This document shows, piece after piece, positions 51,678 through 61,594 of a stretch of 64,000 bases of DNA. Within the stretch, counting starts at the first letter, position 1. Every line of letters begins with the position of its first letter. The DNA comes from Bacillota bacterium. GTDB taxonomy: Bacteria > Bacillota > Clostridia > Lachnospirales > Lachnospiraceae. Under the pieces are notes generated by a model. That model searched no databases and had not been told where the DNA came from. It saw only the letters and a program-made list of their open reading frames with translations. The position numbers and the translations under genes are program-made. The DNA lies in NCBI GenBank assembly GCA_023414875.1, contig JAEZMV010000006.1:62001-126000 (forward strand). The letters run 5' to 3'.

Positions 51678-53267
51678 TTATTTTCTATTCGCCGGTTCAA
51701 TATTAATACTTTTTCCTTTTATCTTGGCAGATTTCATTACCTGAATTACTTCAGAGGCATGCTCTCTGGGTACTTCAACAAAGGTATATTTATCATACAT
51801 ATCAATGGATCCGATTAATTTACCAGGCATACCGGTTTCACCCGCGATCGCACCAAGAATATCTCCGGGTCTTATCTTCTGGTTCTTACCCAGATTAATA
51901 AACAATCTGACCATTCCAGCTTCTGCTCCGGTATCACCGAAATCAGCTATCAATTTATCGTCCTCTGATTTACCTTCATCACCCATAAACATTTTCAAAA
52001 ATGCTGCAGCTAATTCGAGAGAGGTGTACTCCTCCTCGTTTACTCTTACCTCAATTAAATTTATCATTTTGGACAGGTCATCATTTTCGATAATGCTATG
52101 AAGCTTATCCAGTACCTTTTCCGCTTTTACAGCAGTAACATCATTGATTGATGGTATTGGCTGCGCCTTAATTTTGGTATTACAATATCTCATGATATCC
52201 TTCAGTTTAAAGGCTTCTCTTCCTACTACTAGAGTAAACGCTCTTCCTTCACGGCCCGCACGTCCGGTACGTCCAATTCTATGAACATAATACTCATCAT
52301 CCTGTGGAACATCATAGTTGAATACGGCTTCTACATCATCAACATCAATACCTCTGGCTGCTACGTCAGTTGCAACAAGGATCTCGGTTCTTCCATTTCG
52401 GAAGCTGTTCATAACTCGGTCTCTCTGTTGCTGCTTCAGATCACCATGTAACCCTTCCGCAAAATATCCTCTGCCTTGCAAAGCTGAGGTCAACTCATCC
52501 ACCTGTTTCTTGGTATTACAAAAGACCAGGGAGAGCTTTGGATTATACATGTCCAGAAGTCTTGATAATACATCTTCTTTATTTTTTTGAGTTACCTCAT
52601 AATAAAACTGCTCGATTTTCGGAACCGTCAGTTCCTTTTTTACGACACGGATCGTTTCCGCTTTCTTTTGATAGGTTCGTGCTATCTCTAATATTGGCCC
52701 AGGCATTGTTGCTGAGAACAATACAGTTTGTCTTTCCTCTGGAACCTGACTTAAGATTGTTTCAATGTCTTCCCTGAAGCCCATGTTAAGCATTTCATCT
52801 GCTTCATCAAGTATTACCATGTCAACAGTATCAAACTTTACTGTCTTTCTTCTCATATGGTCCATGACACGGCCGGGTGTTCCGATTATAATCTGTACAC
52901 CGGATTTTAAGGAACGAATCTGTTTTGATATTTCCTGACCGCCATATACCGGAAGAATTTTAATTCCATGCATAAACAATGCTAGTTTTCTAATTTCCTC
53001 TGCCACCTGTATCGCTAACTCTCTTGTCGGACACAATACAATTGACTGAAGATTTCTTTCCTTCGGATTTATTTTTTGCAATAATGGAATACCAAATGCG
53101 GCTGTCTTTCCGGTTCCGGTTTGTGCCTGCCCAACGATATCCCTTCCTTCTAAAATAACCGGGATTGCTTTGGCCTGTATCGGCGACATCTCTTCGAATC
53201 CCATTTCCTCCACTGCACGAAGAATATTAGGGTTTAATTCTAATTCTTCAAATTTAGTTCTATCCAT
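51678..53267 (-). CDS. DEAD-box RNA helicase (DbpA/CsdA type)
   Basis: This 529-residue helicase has the Q motif (GFEEMSPIQAKAIP), Walker A AQTGTGKT, DEAD motif VILDEADEML, SAT, and motif VI HRIGRTGRAGREG. The C-terminal ~70 residues form a DbpA-type RNA-binding domain (MVRLFINLGKNQKIRPGDILGAIAGETGMPGKLIGSIDMYDKYTFVEVPREHA). It probably remodels rRNA or mRNA in cold or ribosome stress. Its leader carries a strong promoter and an early terminator. Confidence 0.92.
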   Translation of the reverse strand: MDRTKFEELELNPNILRAVEEMGFEEMSPIQAKAIPVILEGRDIVGQAQTGTGKTAAFGIPLLQKINPKERNLQSIVLCPTRELAIQVAEEIRKLALFMHGIKILPVYGGQEISKQIRSLKSGVQIIIGTPGRVMDHMRRKTVKFDTVDMVILDEADEMLNMGFREDIETILSQVPEERQTVLFSATMPGPILEIARTYQKKAETIRVVKKELTVPKIEQFYYEVTQKNKEDVLSRLLDMYNPKLSLVFCNTKKQVDELTSALQGRGYFAEGLHGDLKQQQRDRVMNSFRNGRTEILVATDVAARGIDVDDVEAVFNYDVPQDDEYYVHRIGRTGRAGREGRAFTLVVGREAFKLKDIMRYCNTKIKAQPIPSINDVTAVKAEKVLDKLHSIIENDDLSKMINLIEVRVNEEEYTSLELAAAFLKMFMGDEGKSEDDKLIADFGDTGAEAGMVRLFINLGKNQKIRPGDILGAIAGETGMPGKLIGSIDMYDKYTFVEVPREHASEVIQVMKSAKIKGKSINIEPANRK

Positions 53268-53479
53268 ATTTCTTTCCTTTCCTTGTATCTCTTATTTCAT
53301 ATATTCCCCACTCTCTGTTCCTACTATATAACAATAATAACAACAGTATCAGACGATTTAAATCTCTCTTAAACTAAATTAGTTAAATATACCTTTCAAA
53401 TTATCCGAAAAAACAGCTCTTAGTCCGCTCGGACCAAAAGCTGAATCCTAGTAAATCAATCAATTATGAAACAGATACC
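53268..53479 (-). promoter_or_regulatory. Helicase leader with internal terminator
   Basis: The ~212-base leader contains an intrinsic terminator about 36 bases from the start: stems CAGCT/AGCTG and GTCCG/CGGAC (53414-53443), followed on the minus strand by six T (53408-53413). The helicase start codon lies ~140 bases further on, so transcription must read through to express the gene. Possible attenuator. Confidence 0.7.
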
Positions 53480-53485
53480 TTGCGT

Positions 53486-53514
53486 AGTATAACATTAGGG
53501 TCATTTCTTGTCAA
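53486..53514 (-). promoter_or_regulatory. DEAD-box helicase promoter
   Basis: On the minus strand TTGACA (53509-53514) and TATACT (53486-53491) are exactly 17 bases apart. Confidence 0.8.
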
Positions 53515-53604
53515 GGACTTTCGGCCTGAACTATCTAAGAGTCCTAACTCTCTAAAACCGGTATGATATCCAAAGGCTGTTATACCTTCATAAGATTTTA
53601 TAAA

Positions 53605-53673
53605 AATCCCAGGGTAATATTATTTCCTAAAGGTCTTGTTATACCTTTAGGTTTTGTATATTACCCTGGGATT
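53605..53673 (-). terminator. Long double-stem terminator of the ygiQ-like gene
   Basis: A perfect 16-base outer stem (53605-53620 with 53658-53673) encloses a nine-base inner stem CCTAAAGGT. A TTTTTAT run follows on the minus strand. Confidence 0.85.
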
Positions 53674-53718
53674 GCATATATTCGCATAGGTTTTTAATAA
53701 TTTACCTCATAACTCGAT

Positions 53719-55848
53719 TTATTTCCTACGGGTATTTTTCTTACCGGCAGAAATTTTCTGTCTTCCCAGCAAACTGCTCTTTCCTGATTTATTATCTGAA
53801 TTTCTTTCTGAAGTATTTGATTTTTGTCCATGAGTCTTGTCCTTATTCCCATAAGAATTTGCTTTACTTCCCGAAGTTTTTGCTTTATTACTCTTCTCAT
53901 GAAAACCATCTCTTTTTCCCTGAGCGTTATCTGTATATCCTTTGCCTTTAGATGATTTAGAAGCTTGGTTGGGCTTTTCGTTTCGCTTATATGATTTAGC
54001 ACCCGTCTGCCCTTGCTTCTCTCTCGCTAATATTTGCTTTTCTTTCGCAAATTGTCTGGGACGGACAAGGCACATTTTATCAAACCCAATCAAATCCATA
54101 CGATCTGCCTTCTTCAGCGCTTCCACCACCAGATCATAATTTTTTGGATTTCGATACTGAATTAAAGCTCGCTGCATTGCCTTCTCATGAGGTGACTTTG
54201 GAACATAAACCTCCTTCATCGTTCTTGGATCCAGCCCGGTATAATACATACAGGTTGAAATCGTCGATGGGGTAGGATAGAAATCCTGAACCTGCTCCGG
54301 CATATAACCCAAATCTCGGAGATATTCTGCCAGCTCCACTGCTTCCTTTAAGGTTGATCCGGGATGTGACGAGATAAGATAGGGTACGATAAATTGATTC
54401 TTTCCAAGCTTCTCATTCATTCTCTTGTATTTGGTCTGAAACTGCTCATAAACAGAATTCTCCGGCTTACCCATAAGTTCAAGAACGCTATCACTGATAT
54501 GCTCCGGCGCAACCTTCAGCTGCCCGCTGACATGATGCTCACAAAGCTCCTTCATAAAGGTCTCATCCTTATCTCCCATCAGATAATCAAATCGGATTCC
54601 GGAGCGGATAAATACCTTCTTTACATTTGGCAGGTTCCTTAATTTAACTAACAATTGAAGATAGTCGGAATGATCAATTATTAGGCTCTTACAAGGTTTC
54701 GGGAACAGACATTGCTTATTGATACATGCACCCTTACTTGCTTGCTTATCACAGGCTGTATGCCTGAAATTAGCAGTTGGGCCTCCAACATCATGAATAT
54801 ATCCTTTGAAATCCTTATCCCACACCAAATGATTTGCTTCTGCGACTATTGATTCATGGCTTCTGGTCTGCAGTATTCTTCCCTGATGAAAGGTCAGAGC
54901 ACAGTAATTACAGCCTCCAAAGCATCCTCTGTTACTGGTCAGACTGAATTTGACTTCTTCAATTGCAGGTATCCCGCCCGCCTCCTGATAGCTGGGGTGA
55001 TAATCCCTCATATAAGGCAAGGAGTATACACGATCCATCTCAGTCTGCGTTAATGGCTTTGCCGGGGGATTTTGAATAACATATTCATTATCCTTGTACT
55101 TTTCTACCAGGCGTTTTCCCGAAAAAGGATCTGTATTCGTATACTGAATATAAAAGCTTCTGGCAAATTCCTTTTTGCTGTCTAAAATACTTTGATAGCT
55201 TGGCAGCTCAATGGCATCATATACGTCATTTAAGTTTTTTGCTTTAAATACGGTACCATTAATAAAGGTAATATCTTTTACTTCAATACCGCTATCCAAG
55301 GCCTCAGCAATCTCCACAATGGAATGCTCGCCCATTCCATAGGAGATTAGGTCAGCCTGAGAATCGAGTAAAATTGATCTCTTTACCTTATCACTCCAAT
55401 AATCGTAATGGGCGAGTCTTCTTAAACTTGCTTCTATACCACCGATAACAATCGGAACTTTTTTATATTGCTTACGAATCAGATTACAGTATACCGTTGT
55501 TGCATAATCCGGTCTTTTGCCCATCTCCCCACCGGGAGAGTACGCATCAGTCTGTCTTCTTCTTTTTGCAACCGAATAATGGTTTACCATCGAATCCATA
55601 TTCCCACCGCTGACTAAAAATCCAAGTCTCGGCTCACCAAGTATGGTGATGCTGTCACTATCCTTCCAGTTTGGTTGAGCAATAATTCCAACCTTAAAAC
55701 CATGGCTTTCCAGCACTCTACTGATAATGGCCGGGCCAAAGGAGGGATGGTCAACATATGCGTCTCCGGTAATATACACAAAATCGCATTGGTCCCAACC
55801 CCTTTGTACCATGTCATCCTTACTAATCGGTAAAAATTCTCTCTGCAT
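53719..55848 (-). CDS. YgiQ-family radical SAM protein
   Basis: This 709-residue protein matches the YgiQ/UPF0313 family: an N-terminal region (FVYITGDAYVDHPSFGPAIISRVLESHGFKVGIIAQPNW), then the radical SAM motif CFGGCNYC, and later conserved segments such as GGIPAIEEVKFS and SSHPGSTLKEAVELAEYL. The C-terminal ~100 residues are low complexity and very basic. Function in the family is not well defined; it may modify RNA or protein. The gene is 18 bases from the upstream foldase gene. Confidence 0.9.
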   Translation of the reverse strand: MQREFLPISKDDMVQRGWDQCDFVYITGDAYVDHPSFGPAIISRVLESHGFKVGIIAQPNWKDSDSITILGEPRLGFLVSGGNMDSMVNHYSVAKRRRQTDAYSPGGEMGKRPDYATTVYCNLIRKQYKKVPIVIGGIEASLRRLAHYDYWSDKVKRSILLDSQADLISYGMGEHSIVEIAEALDSGIEVKDITFINGTVFKAKNLNDVYDAIELPSYQSILDSKKEFARSFYIQYTNTDPFSGKRLVEKYKDNEYVIQNPPAKPLTQTEMDRVYSLPYMRDYHPSYQEAGGIPAIEEVKFSLTSNRGCFGGCNYCALTFHQGRILQTRSHESIVAEANHLVWDKDFKGYIHDVGGPTANFRHTACDKQASKGACINKQCLFPKPCKSLIIDHSDYLQLLVKLRNLPNVKKVFIRSGIRFDYLMGDKDETFMKELCEHHVSGQLKVAPEHISDSVLELMGKPENSVYEQFQTKYKRMNEKLGKNQFIVPYLISSHPGSTLKEAVELAEYLRDLGYMPEQVQDFYPTPSTISTCMYYTGLDPRTMKEVYVPKSPHEKAMQRALIQYRNPKNYDLVVEALKKADRMDLIGFDKMCLVRPRQFAKEKQILAREKQGQTGAKSYKRNEKPNQASKSSKGKGYTDNAQGKRDGFHEKSNKAKTSGSKANSYGNKDKTHGQKSNTSERNSDNKSGKSSLLGRQKISAGKKNTRRK

Positions 55849-55866
55849 TTTTTACATTCTTTCTGA

Positions 55867-57042
55867 TTACTTTACTACTGTATTATCAACAATGAAATTG
55901 TAAGCTTTCTGTAATAATAGGTTGCTCTTAATTTCTGCCTCTGTTACAACTGCGAATAATTCTTCTTCCGTTTTTATATCATATGTTGTCATCGTATATT
56001 CCACTTCTTCTTTGTATTCCTCGTCCGTCACTTCCATTTTCTCTGCTTTTGCTACTGCACAAAGCACCAGCTCCTGTGTAGACATATCTTCTGCGAATTT
56101 TGTTACCATAGCATTAAAATCGTCCATGGTAACTCCGTTACCTGTAACATAGGTTTCCAAATCCACACCGCTATAAGTTGCTTCCTGGGTAATTTGATAA
56201 TTTCTCTGTGCAGTATAATAATCAGTTAAAGTCTTTGGAAGAGAAATGATCTCTGAGGTTGCAATAATCGTTTTAAACGCATTATCGATTTTTTCATTAT
56301 TCATCTCTTTTTCGTTTTTTTCCTGTAATTCTTTACGAACACCTTCTCTGTAAGCTTCGATGGACTCGTAATCGGTATTTTCCTTAACATATTCCTCAGT
56401 TAACTCAGGAGTAACACTTTGCTTAATTGCTTTCACTGTTACATTAAATACAACTGCCTTTCCTGCTAATTCTTCATAATAATTCTCCGGAAAGGTGATA
56501 TCAAGTGCTAATTTATCTCCGATATTTGCTCCGATAATACCCTCTTCAAAGCCTTCAACAAAGGAACCCGAGCCAATTACCAATTCATAATCCTGCGCTG
56601 ATCCGCCTTCAAATGCAACTCCATCAAGGATACCTTCAAAGTCAATGATAACTATGTCACCGGTCTTAACTGCTCTACCGGTCACATCCTCCTTTGTAGC
56701 ATTCTCTGACAGGTCTTCATTAATTGCAGCATCAATATCTGCTTCCGTTACTTCAATTTTTTCAACAGTAACCTCAACACCCTTATATTGAGCTAGTTTT
56801 ATATACTCCTCCGGATTATAATCCTCTTTTTTCGGAATCTCTACAGTTGTTGTACCTTGAGAAGCTCCAGGGGTTACTGAAGGCACTGCAGCACCTGTTG
56901 GTGTCTCTGAATCATCGGTATCATAACTGATATTTATATCCTCATTTTTATTTAAATCATCAGCTTTTTCTTTTTTTGCACAACCCCCAATAAGCATTAA
57001 TATGCACATGCTCATAACTAAAAACATTACTCTCTTTTTCAT
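55867..57042 (-). CDS. Secreted FKBP/trigger-factor-like peptidyl-prolyl isomerase lipoprotein
   Basis: This 391-residue protein starts with a lipoprotein signal ending LIGGC, so Cys is the likely lipid anchor. After a Thr/Pro-rich spacer it has a region resembling the trigger-factor FKBP domain (GDIVIIDFEGILDGVAFEGGSAQDYELVIGSGSFVEGFEEGIIGANIGDKLALDITFPENY) and a helical C-terminal part. It is probably an extracytoplasmic folding helper, equivalent in role to PrsA. The ATG at 57042 follows GGAAGGGA. It is upstream of the ygiQ-like gene. Confidence 0.85.
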   Translation of the reverse strand: MKKRVMFLVMSMCILMLIGGCAKKEKADDLNKNEDINISYDTDDSETPTGAAVPSVTPGASQGTTTVEIPKKEDYNPEEYIKLAQYKGVEVTVEKIEVTEADIDAAINEDLSENATKEDVTGRAVKTGDIVIIDFEGILDGVAFEGGSAQDYELVIGSGSFVEGFEEGIIGANIGDKLALDITFPENYYEELAGKAVVFNVTVKAIKQSVTPELTEEYVKENTDYESIEAYREGVRKELQEKNEKEMNNEKIDNAFKTIIATSEIISLPKTLTDYYTAQRNYQITQEATYSGVDLETYVTGNGVTMDDFNAMVTKFAEDMSTQELVLCAVAKAEKMEVTDEEYKEEVEYTMTTYDIKTEEELFAVVTEAEIKSNLLLQKAYNFIVDNTVVK

Positions 57043-57250
57043 TGAATTAATCCCTTCCACTTTCTAATCGGTAAGCTATGCTTGACCGTATTTTAATTAA
57101 CAGTACTATACTCCGTTATATCATATTTTAAATGAAAAGGAAAGTATAAAACAGAAATTCACAAATATTTCAAAGTTTCGAGACCATATAAAATACAACT
57201 GTTGTTACTATGTTAAAACAGACTTCTCTATGACTTACCAAAAAAGTTAG

Positions 57251-57293
57251 GCCGTTGAAAATAGAAACCTGGTTCTATTTACAACAGCCTTTC
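57251..57293 (-). terminator. Terminator of the darA gene
   Basis: GGCCGTTG..AAATAGAA pairs with TTCTATTT..CAACAGCC, with ACTTTTTT following on the minus strand. It shares the GGC-GTTG design of the hairpin at 10623. Confidence 0.7.
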
Positions 57294-57317
57294 ATGTTTT
57301 ACTAACTAAAAATTTGT

Positions 57318-57635
57318 TTAAATTTTTTCATATCGATCAACATCCATAACAAATATTGTTGCACCACCAACATGAACCACTACATTCATTGATGCATATT
57401 CAGCAGCTCCAACGGGATTTGATATAATCTGCTGCCTTGGTCCGCATTCTTTTTTTACAACATCTATTACAGTGTCTACCTGAGCCTCTTCTGTACCAAT
57501 CATTAATGTAGTATTACCTTCTCTCAAAAAGCCCCCGGTAGATGCAAGCTTCGTTACATAAAACCCTTTTTTGTTCAATGCTTCTGTAACATAACTACTA
57601 TCCGCGCTACGCACTATCACATAGATTAATTTCAT
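57318..57635 (-). CDS. darA: DarA/PstA-like cyclic-di-AMP receptor
   Basis: This 105-residue PII-like protein matches the DarA/PstA (DUF970) family: MKLIYVIVRSADSSYVTEALNKKGFYVTKLASTGGFLREGNTTLMIGTEEAQVDTVIDVVKKEC, then VGGATIFVMDVDRYEKI. The family binds c-di-AMP as a trimer with a large flexible loop. In Bacillus it reports on potassium and cell-wall state. The gene is alone with its own ribosome site and terminator. Confidence 0.9.
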   Translation of the reverse strand: MKLIYVIVRSADSSYVTEALNKKGFYVTKLASTGGFLREGNTTLMIGTEEAQVDTVIDVVKKECGPRQQIISNPVGAAEYASMNVVVHVGGATIFVMDVDRYEKI

Positions 57636-57952
57636 AAAATCCCATCCTTTCTTTTTCTTTTATATAATGAAATAGAATCTCTAGAATCATAAGTATTTAA
57701 ATAATTATTAATGTACTATTCTTTCTAAGTTTATTATAGTATACGGTTTCAGGATTGTAAAGGTAGAATATACCTCTGATTCGTTGCGGTTGAGAAGATA
57801 AACTTTCCATGGTATAATTTGTCTGTTAGCTTATTATGCTTTTATTAGATATACCTCGTAGCACTATTTCTATTGATATGGGTTAATAAGAAAATGCCCC
57901 TCACTTAGCAGATCTTTAATAATCCGCCACTTGAGGAGCATTGTATTTTAAA
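57636..57952. other. Intergenic region between darA and ileS
   Basis: No gene is seen in this 317-base AT-rich stretch. It carries the darA promoter region (upstream of 57635) and, at its right end, the ileS terminator hairpin. Confidence 0.5.
57893..57943 (-). terminator. Terminator of ileS
   Basis: AATGCCCCTCA pairs imperfectly with TGAGGAGCATT, and TTTTCTTATT follows on the minus strand. Confidence 0.6.
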
Positions 57953-60900
57953 TTAAACTCTTTCAACTCCAAGAGTTACATCTTCTCCGTTCAGGTTCCA
58001 ATCCTTCGTAAAGCCCTGAGCCTGATCTAAGGTTAATTCCACTGCAAGTACTTCAGCTTTAATCTCTTCTGAATTGCGTACTATGATTTCTTTAATCTTC
58101 TCGTTACCGCTCTGGAATATACGGATGTGATCCATCACCTCAAAGCCAGCTTCCTTACGCATCGTCTGAATCTTACTGATGATTTCTCTTACATAGCCTT
58201 CCTCAATCAAAGCATCCGTCATATTAGTATCAAGAACTACTGTGATTCCATGGTCTGAGTCGGAGACGAAGCCTTCGGTCTGAGCTGCTTCAATCAACAA
58301 ATCATCCTTTTCGAGAATTGCCTCAGCTCCGTCCAGAGTAATCTTAAGCTGTCCGGTTGTATTGATTTCATCCATCGCAGCATTTCCGTTTAAATCGGAT
58401 AATATCGTGCGGATTGTACCAATCTGCTTACCAAACTTCGGTCCTAAGGTTTTTAACTGTGGTTTGAAGCTATAGGAGGTAAAATCTCTTACATCATCGG
58501 TAAAGATGACTTCCTTAACATTTAACTCCTCCTCGATAATCTCCAGGTAGAATGCAGAAAGCTCTGCCTCTGCCTTTACATACATCTTACCGATCGGCTG
58601 GCGGTTCTTGATATTCGCAGCATTTCTGCAGGCACGACCAAGAACAACTACCTCCAGTACCTCCTCCATATTTGCTTCCAGCTCGCTGTCAATCCAAGCC
58701 TCGTTGTAGGTCGGATAATCACAAAGGTGGATACTTTTCGGTGCCGTTTTATCTATATTTGCTACCAGATTCTGATAAATATCCTCAGTCATAAAAGGAA
58801 TAAACGGTGCGGACAGCTTGGATACGGTAACTAATGCCGTGTATAAGGTCATATAAGCATTAATCTTATCTTGTGGCATTTCCTTTACCCAGAAACGCTC
58901 ACGGCTTCTCCTTACATACCAATTTGAAAGTTCATCAACAAAGTCAGCAAGCATTCTTGCACCCTCTGTGATACGGTAGTTATCCAGATGGTCATCCACG
59001 GATTTTACTAAGGTATTTAGCTTTGAAAGCAACCATTTATCCATTACCGGCAGCTTATCATACTCCAGTTTATACTGGGTAGCATCAAAGTTATCAATAC
59101 TAGCATATAGAACAAAGAATGCATAGGTATTCCATAGCGTACCCATAAACTTTCTCTGACCCTCGGTTACAGCACCGTGATGGAAACGGTTTGGCAGCCA
59201 TAACGCAGAATTGATGTAGAAGTACCAACGGATTGCATCCGCTCCGTGTTGATTCAAAGCATCAAATGGATCTATCGCATTGCCTTTGGATTTTGACATC
59301 TTCTGTCCGTTCTCATCCTGTACATGTCCTAATACGATAACATTTTTAAACGGAGCTTTATCAAAAATCAAAGTTGATATAGCAAGTAAAGAATAGAACC
59401 AGCCTCTGGTCTGATCCACTGCCTCACTGATAAAGTCAGCCGGGAAGTTATCGTCGAATACCTCTTTATTCTCAAATGGATAGTGCCACTGAGCAAACGG
59501 CATAGAACCGGAATCATACCAACAGTCTATAACCGGCTTCACGCGGGTCATTTCCTTGCCGCACTCCGGACATTTTATCGTTACCTCATCAATAAATGGC
59601 CTGTGGAGCTCTATGTCCTCAGGGCAGTTATCGGACATGGACTTGAGTTCCTCAATGCTACCGATGCAATGGCGGTGTCCGTCCTCACACTCCCAGATTG
59701 GAAGCGGTGTTCCCCAGTAGCGGTCACGGGAAAGTCCCCAATCCTGCACATTCTTCAACCAGTCTCCGAAACGGCCCTGGCCGATGCTTTCCGGCATCCA
59801 ATTAATCGTATTGTTATTTGCTATTAACTTATCCTTCACTGCGGTCATCTTGATAAACCAGGATTCTCTTGCATAATAGATCAATGGAGTATCACATCGC
59901 CAGCAGAACGGATAGCTGTGTTCGAATTTTAACACCTTAAAGAGCAAGCCCTTTTGAGCCAACATTTTCATAATCGGTTCATCTGCCGCCTTACAGAACA
60001 AACCGGCCAAATCAGTTGCTTCCGGTTTGAATTCACCCTTGCTGTCGATCATTTGTACAAAGGGTAAATCATATGTCTTACCAACTCTGTTATCGTCCTC
60101 ACCGAACGCAGGTGCAATGTGAACGACACCGGTACCATCACTAAGCGTAACATAATTGTCACAGGTTACAAAATACGCTTTCTGATTCACCTTTGCATAA
60201 TCAAATAGCGGCTCATATTCTTTATATTCAAGATCCTTACCAACATAAGTCTCTTCTACTTCATAATCACCCTCAAGTACTCCAAGAAGTGCTTCTGCGA
60301 GGATATATTTCTCCGTTCCTGCCGCAACCTGAGCTTCATGGCCATGACCATGGTCGTGTCCACAGCCGCAGCTGTCATCCTTCTTAATTACATTCCCCTT
60401 TGCATCTACCTGAACCTTAACCTTCACATAGGTTTCATTCGGATTAACGCAAAGTGCCACATTCGAAGGGAGTGTCCAGGGTGTTGTTGTCCAGGCTAAA
60501 ATGTACTCATTCTCGGTTCCTTTCAGACGAAACTTCGCGATCACAGACTTTTCCTTTACATCCTTATAGCCCTGAGCCACCTCATGACTGGAAAGCGGAG
60601 TTCCACATCTCGGACAGTAAGGAACTATCTTAAAGCCTTTATATAAGAGTCCTTTATCCCAAATCTGTTTCAGTGACCACCATTCTGATTCTATATAAGA
60701 ATTATGGTAGGTAACATACGGATCATCCATATCTGCCCAGAAGCCAACAGTTCCGGAGAAGTCCTCCCACATGCCCTTATACTTCCATACACTTTCTTTA
60801 CATTCCTGCAAAAACGGCTCCAGACCGTATTCTTCAATCTGCTCCTTGCCGTTAATGCCAAGCTTCTTCTCAACTTCGAGCTCCACCGGAAGTCCGTGGG

Positions 60901-61159
60901 TATCCCAGCCTGCCTTACGAAGAACCTTATAACCCTTCATGGTTCTATATCTCGGAACTATATCCTTGATAACTCTTGTTAATACGTGACCGATGTGCGG
61001 CTTTCCATTTGCCGTCGGCGGTCCATCGTAGAAGGTGTAGGTTTCTCCTTCTTTTCTCTCTTCAATACTGGACTCAAAGATATTGTTCTCCTGCCAAAAC
61101 TGAAGAACCTTCTTCTCCCTATCGACAAAATTCAAATCAGTTGACACCTTTTTATACAT
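57953..61159 (-). CDS. ileS: Isoleucyl-tRNA synthetase, eukaryal-like (type 2) with His-rich insert
   Basis: This 1068-residue class I synthetase has HIGH at residues 55-58, the SVREVKSLE-type editing domain (CP1) around residues 180-390, and KMSKS in GQKMSKSKGNAIDP. Motifs such as SSHEVAQGYKDV and its length mark the type-2 IleRS, which is known to be less sensitive to mupirocin. A striking insert in CP1, near residue 265, reads CGCGHDHGHGH: a Cys/His-rich potential metal site. The ATG at 61159 follows AAGGAGGAGTATGAC. It is preceded by a T-box leader. Confidence 0.93.
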   Translation of the reverse strand: MYKKVSTDLNFVDREKKVLQFWQENNIFESSIEERKEGETYTFYDGPPTANGKPHIGHVLTRVIKDIVPRYRTMKGYKVLRKAGWDTHGLPVELEVEKKLGINGKEQIEEYGLEPFLQECKESVWKYKGMWEDFSGTVGFWADMDDPYVTYHNSYIESEWWSLKQIWDKGLLYKGFKIVPYCPRCGTPLSSHEVAQGYKDVKEKSVIAKFRLKGTENEYILAWTTTPWTLPSNVALCVNPNETYVKVKVQVDAKGNVIKKDDSCGCGHDHGHGHEAQVAAGTEKYILAEALLGVLEGDYEVEETYVGKDLEYKEYEPLFDYAKVNQKAYFVTCDNYVTLSDGTGVVHIAPAFGEDDNRVGKTYDLPFVQMIDSKGEFKPEATDLAGLFCKAADEPIMKMLAQKGLLFKVLKFEHSYPFCWRCDTPLIYYARESWFIKMTAVKDKLIANNNTINWMPESIGQGRFGDWLKNVQDWGLSRDRYWGTPLPIWECEDGHRHCIGSIEELKSMSDNCPEDIELHRPFIDEVTIKCPECGKEMTRVKPVIDCWYDSGSMPFAQWHYPFENKEVFDDNFPADFISEAVDQTRGWFYSLLAISTLIFDKAPFKNVIVLGHVQDENGQKMSKSKGNAIDPFDALNQHGADAIRWYFYINSALWLPNRFHHGAVTEGQRKFMGTLWNTYAFFVLYASIDNFDATQYKLEYDKLPVMDKWLLSKLNTLVKSVDDHLDNYRITEGARMLADFVDELSNWYVRRSRERFWVKEMPQDKINAYMTLYTALVTVSKLSAPFIPFMTEDIYQNLVANIDKTAPKSIHLCDYPTYNEAWIDSELEANMEEVLEVVVLGRACRNAANIKNRQPIGKMYVKAEAELSAFYLEIIEEELNVKEVIFTDDVRDFTSYSFKPQLKTLGPKFGKQIGTIRTILSDLNGNAAMDEINTTGQLKITLDGAEAILEKDDLLIEAAQTEGFVSDSDHGITVVLDTNMTDALIEEGYVREIISKIQTMRKEAGFEVMDHIRIFQSGNEKIKEIIVRNSEEIKAEVLAVELTLDQAQGFTKDWNLNGEDVTLGVERV

Positions 61160-61313
61160 GTCATACTCCTCCTTCATTCCTATATAAATATCTAATTAGT
61201 TTCTTCTGCTCGCTTTGCAAAGACATATTTAATTTCATGGCATATTTATATGCGTTTCGCGTCGAGTGCGCATTTAGATCCTTTTTATTCAATAGCGCTC
61301 AATTTCTTATTGA

Positions 61314-61588
61314 ATAAAAAAGCTCTCATCCGAAATAGGATGAGAGCATATGCTTTCATTTAACCACCTGTTTCACGTACTCCGCCATGTATGGCTTTTA
61401 TACACTATCTATATAACGGTAGATACCGGCGTGACCTACTCAGTCGGTTCTCTACCGCACCTTTGGGCCTTGCAACTAGGGAGTGATTTTCAGTCGTCTG
61501 CTACTCATACCGGGCTTACACTGTCCCCGGCTCGCTGTAACTTTTGCAAAATGCTTACTCTCTCCGTCAACGTTTTTGTGATTTATTT
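61314..61588 (-). promoter_or_regulatory. Isoleucine T-box leader of ileS
   Basis: Read on the minus strand, the leader has a T-box stem I with the conserved pieces AGCGAGCCGGG..GCCCGGTATG and CTGAAAATCACTCC. The specifier triplet ATC (61485-61487), an isoleucine codon, fits. An ACAGGTGG element precedes a terminator stem GCTCTCATCC/GGATGAGAGC followed by TTTTTT. The usual ACCGCG after GGTGG is replaced by TTAAATG, so the antiterminator is degenerate. Confidence 0.75.
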
Positions 61589-61594
61589 CTGATT

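Noticed and set aside
61350..61592. Plus-strand open frame of ~80 residues
   Set aside because: It lies across the ileS T-box leader on the other strand and has no ribosome site.
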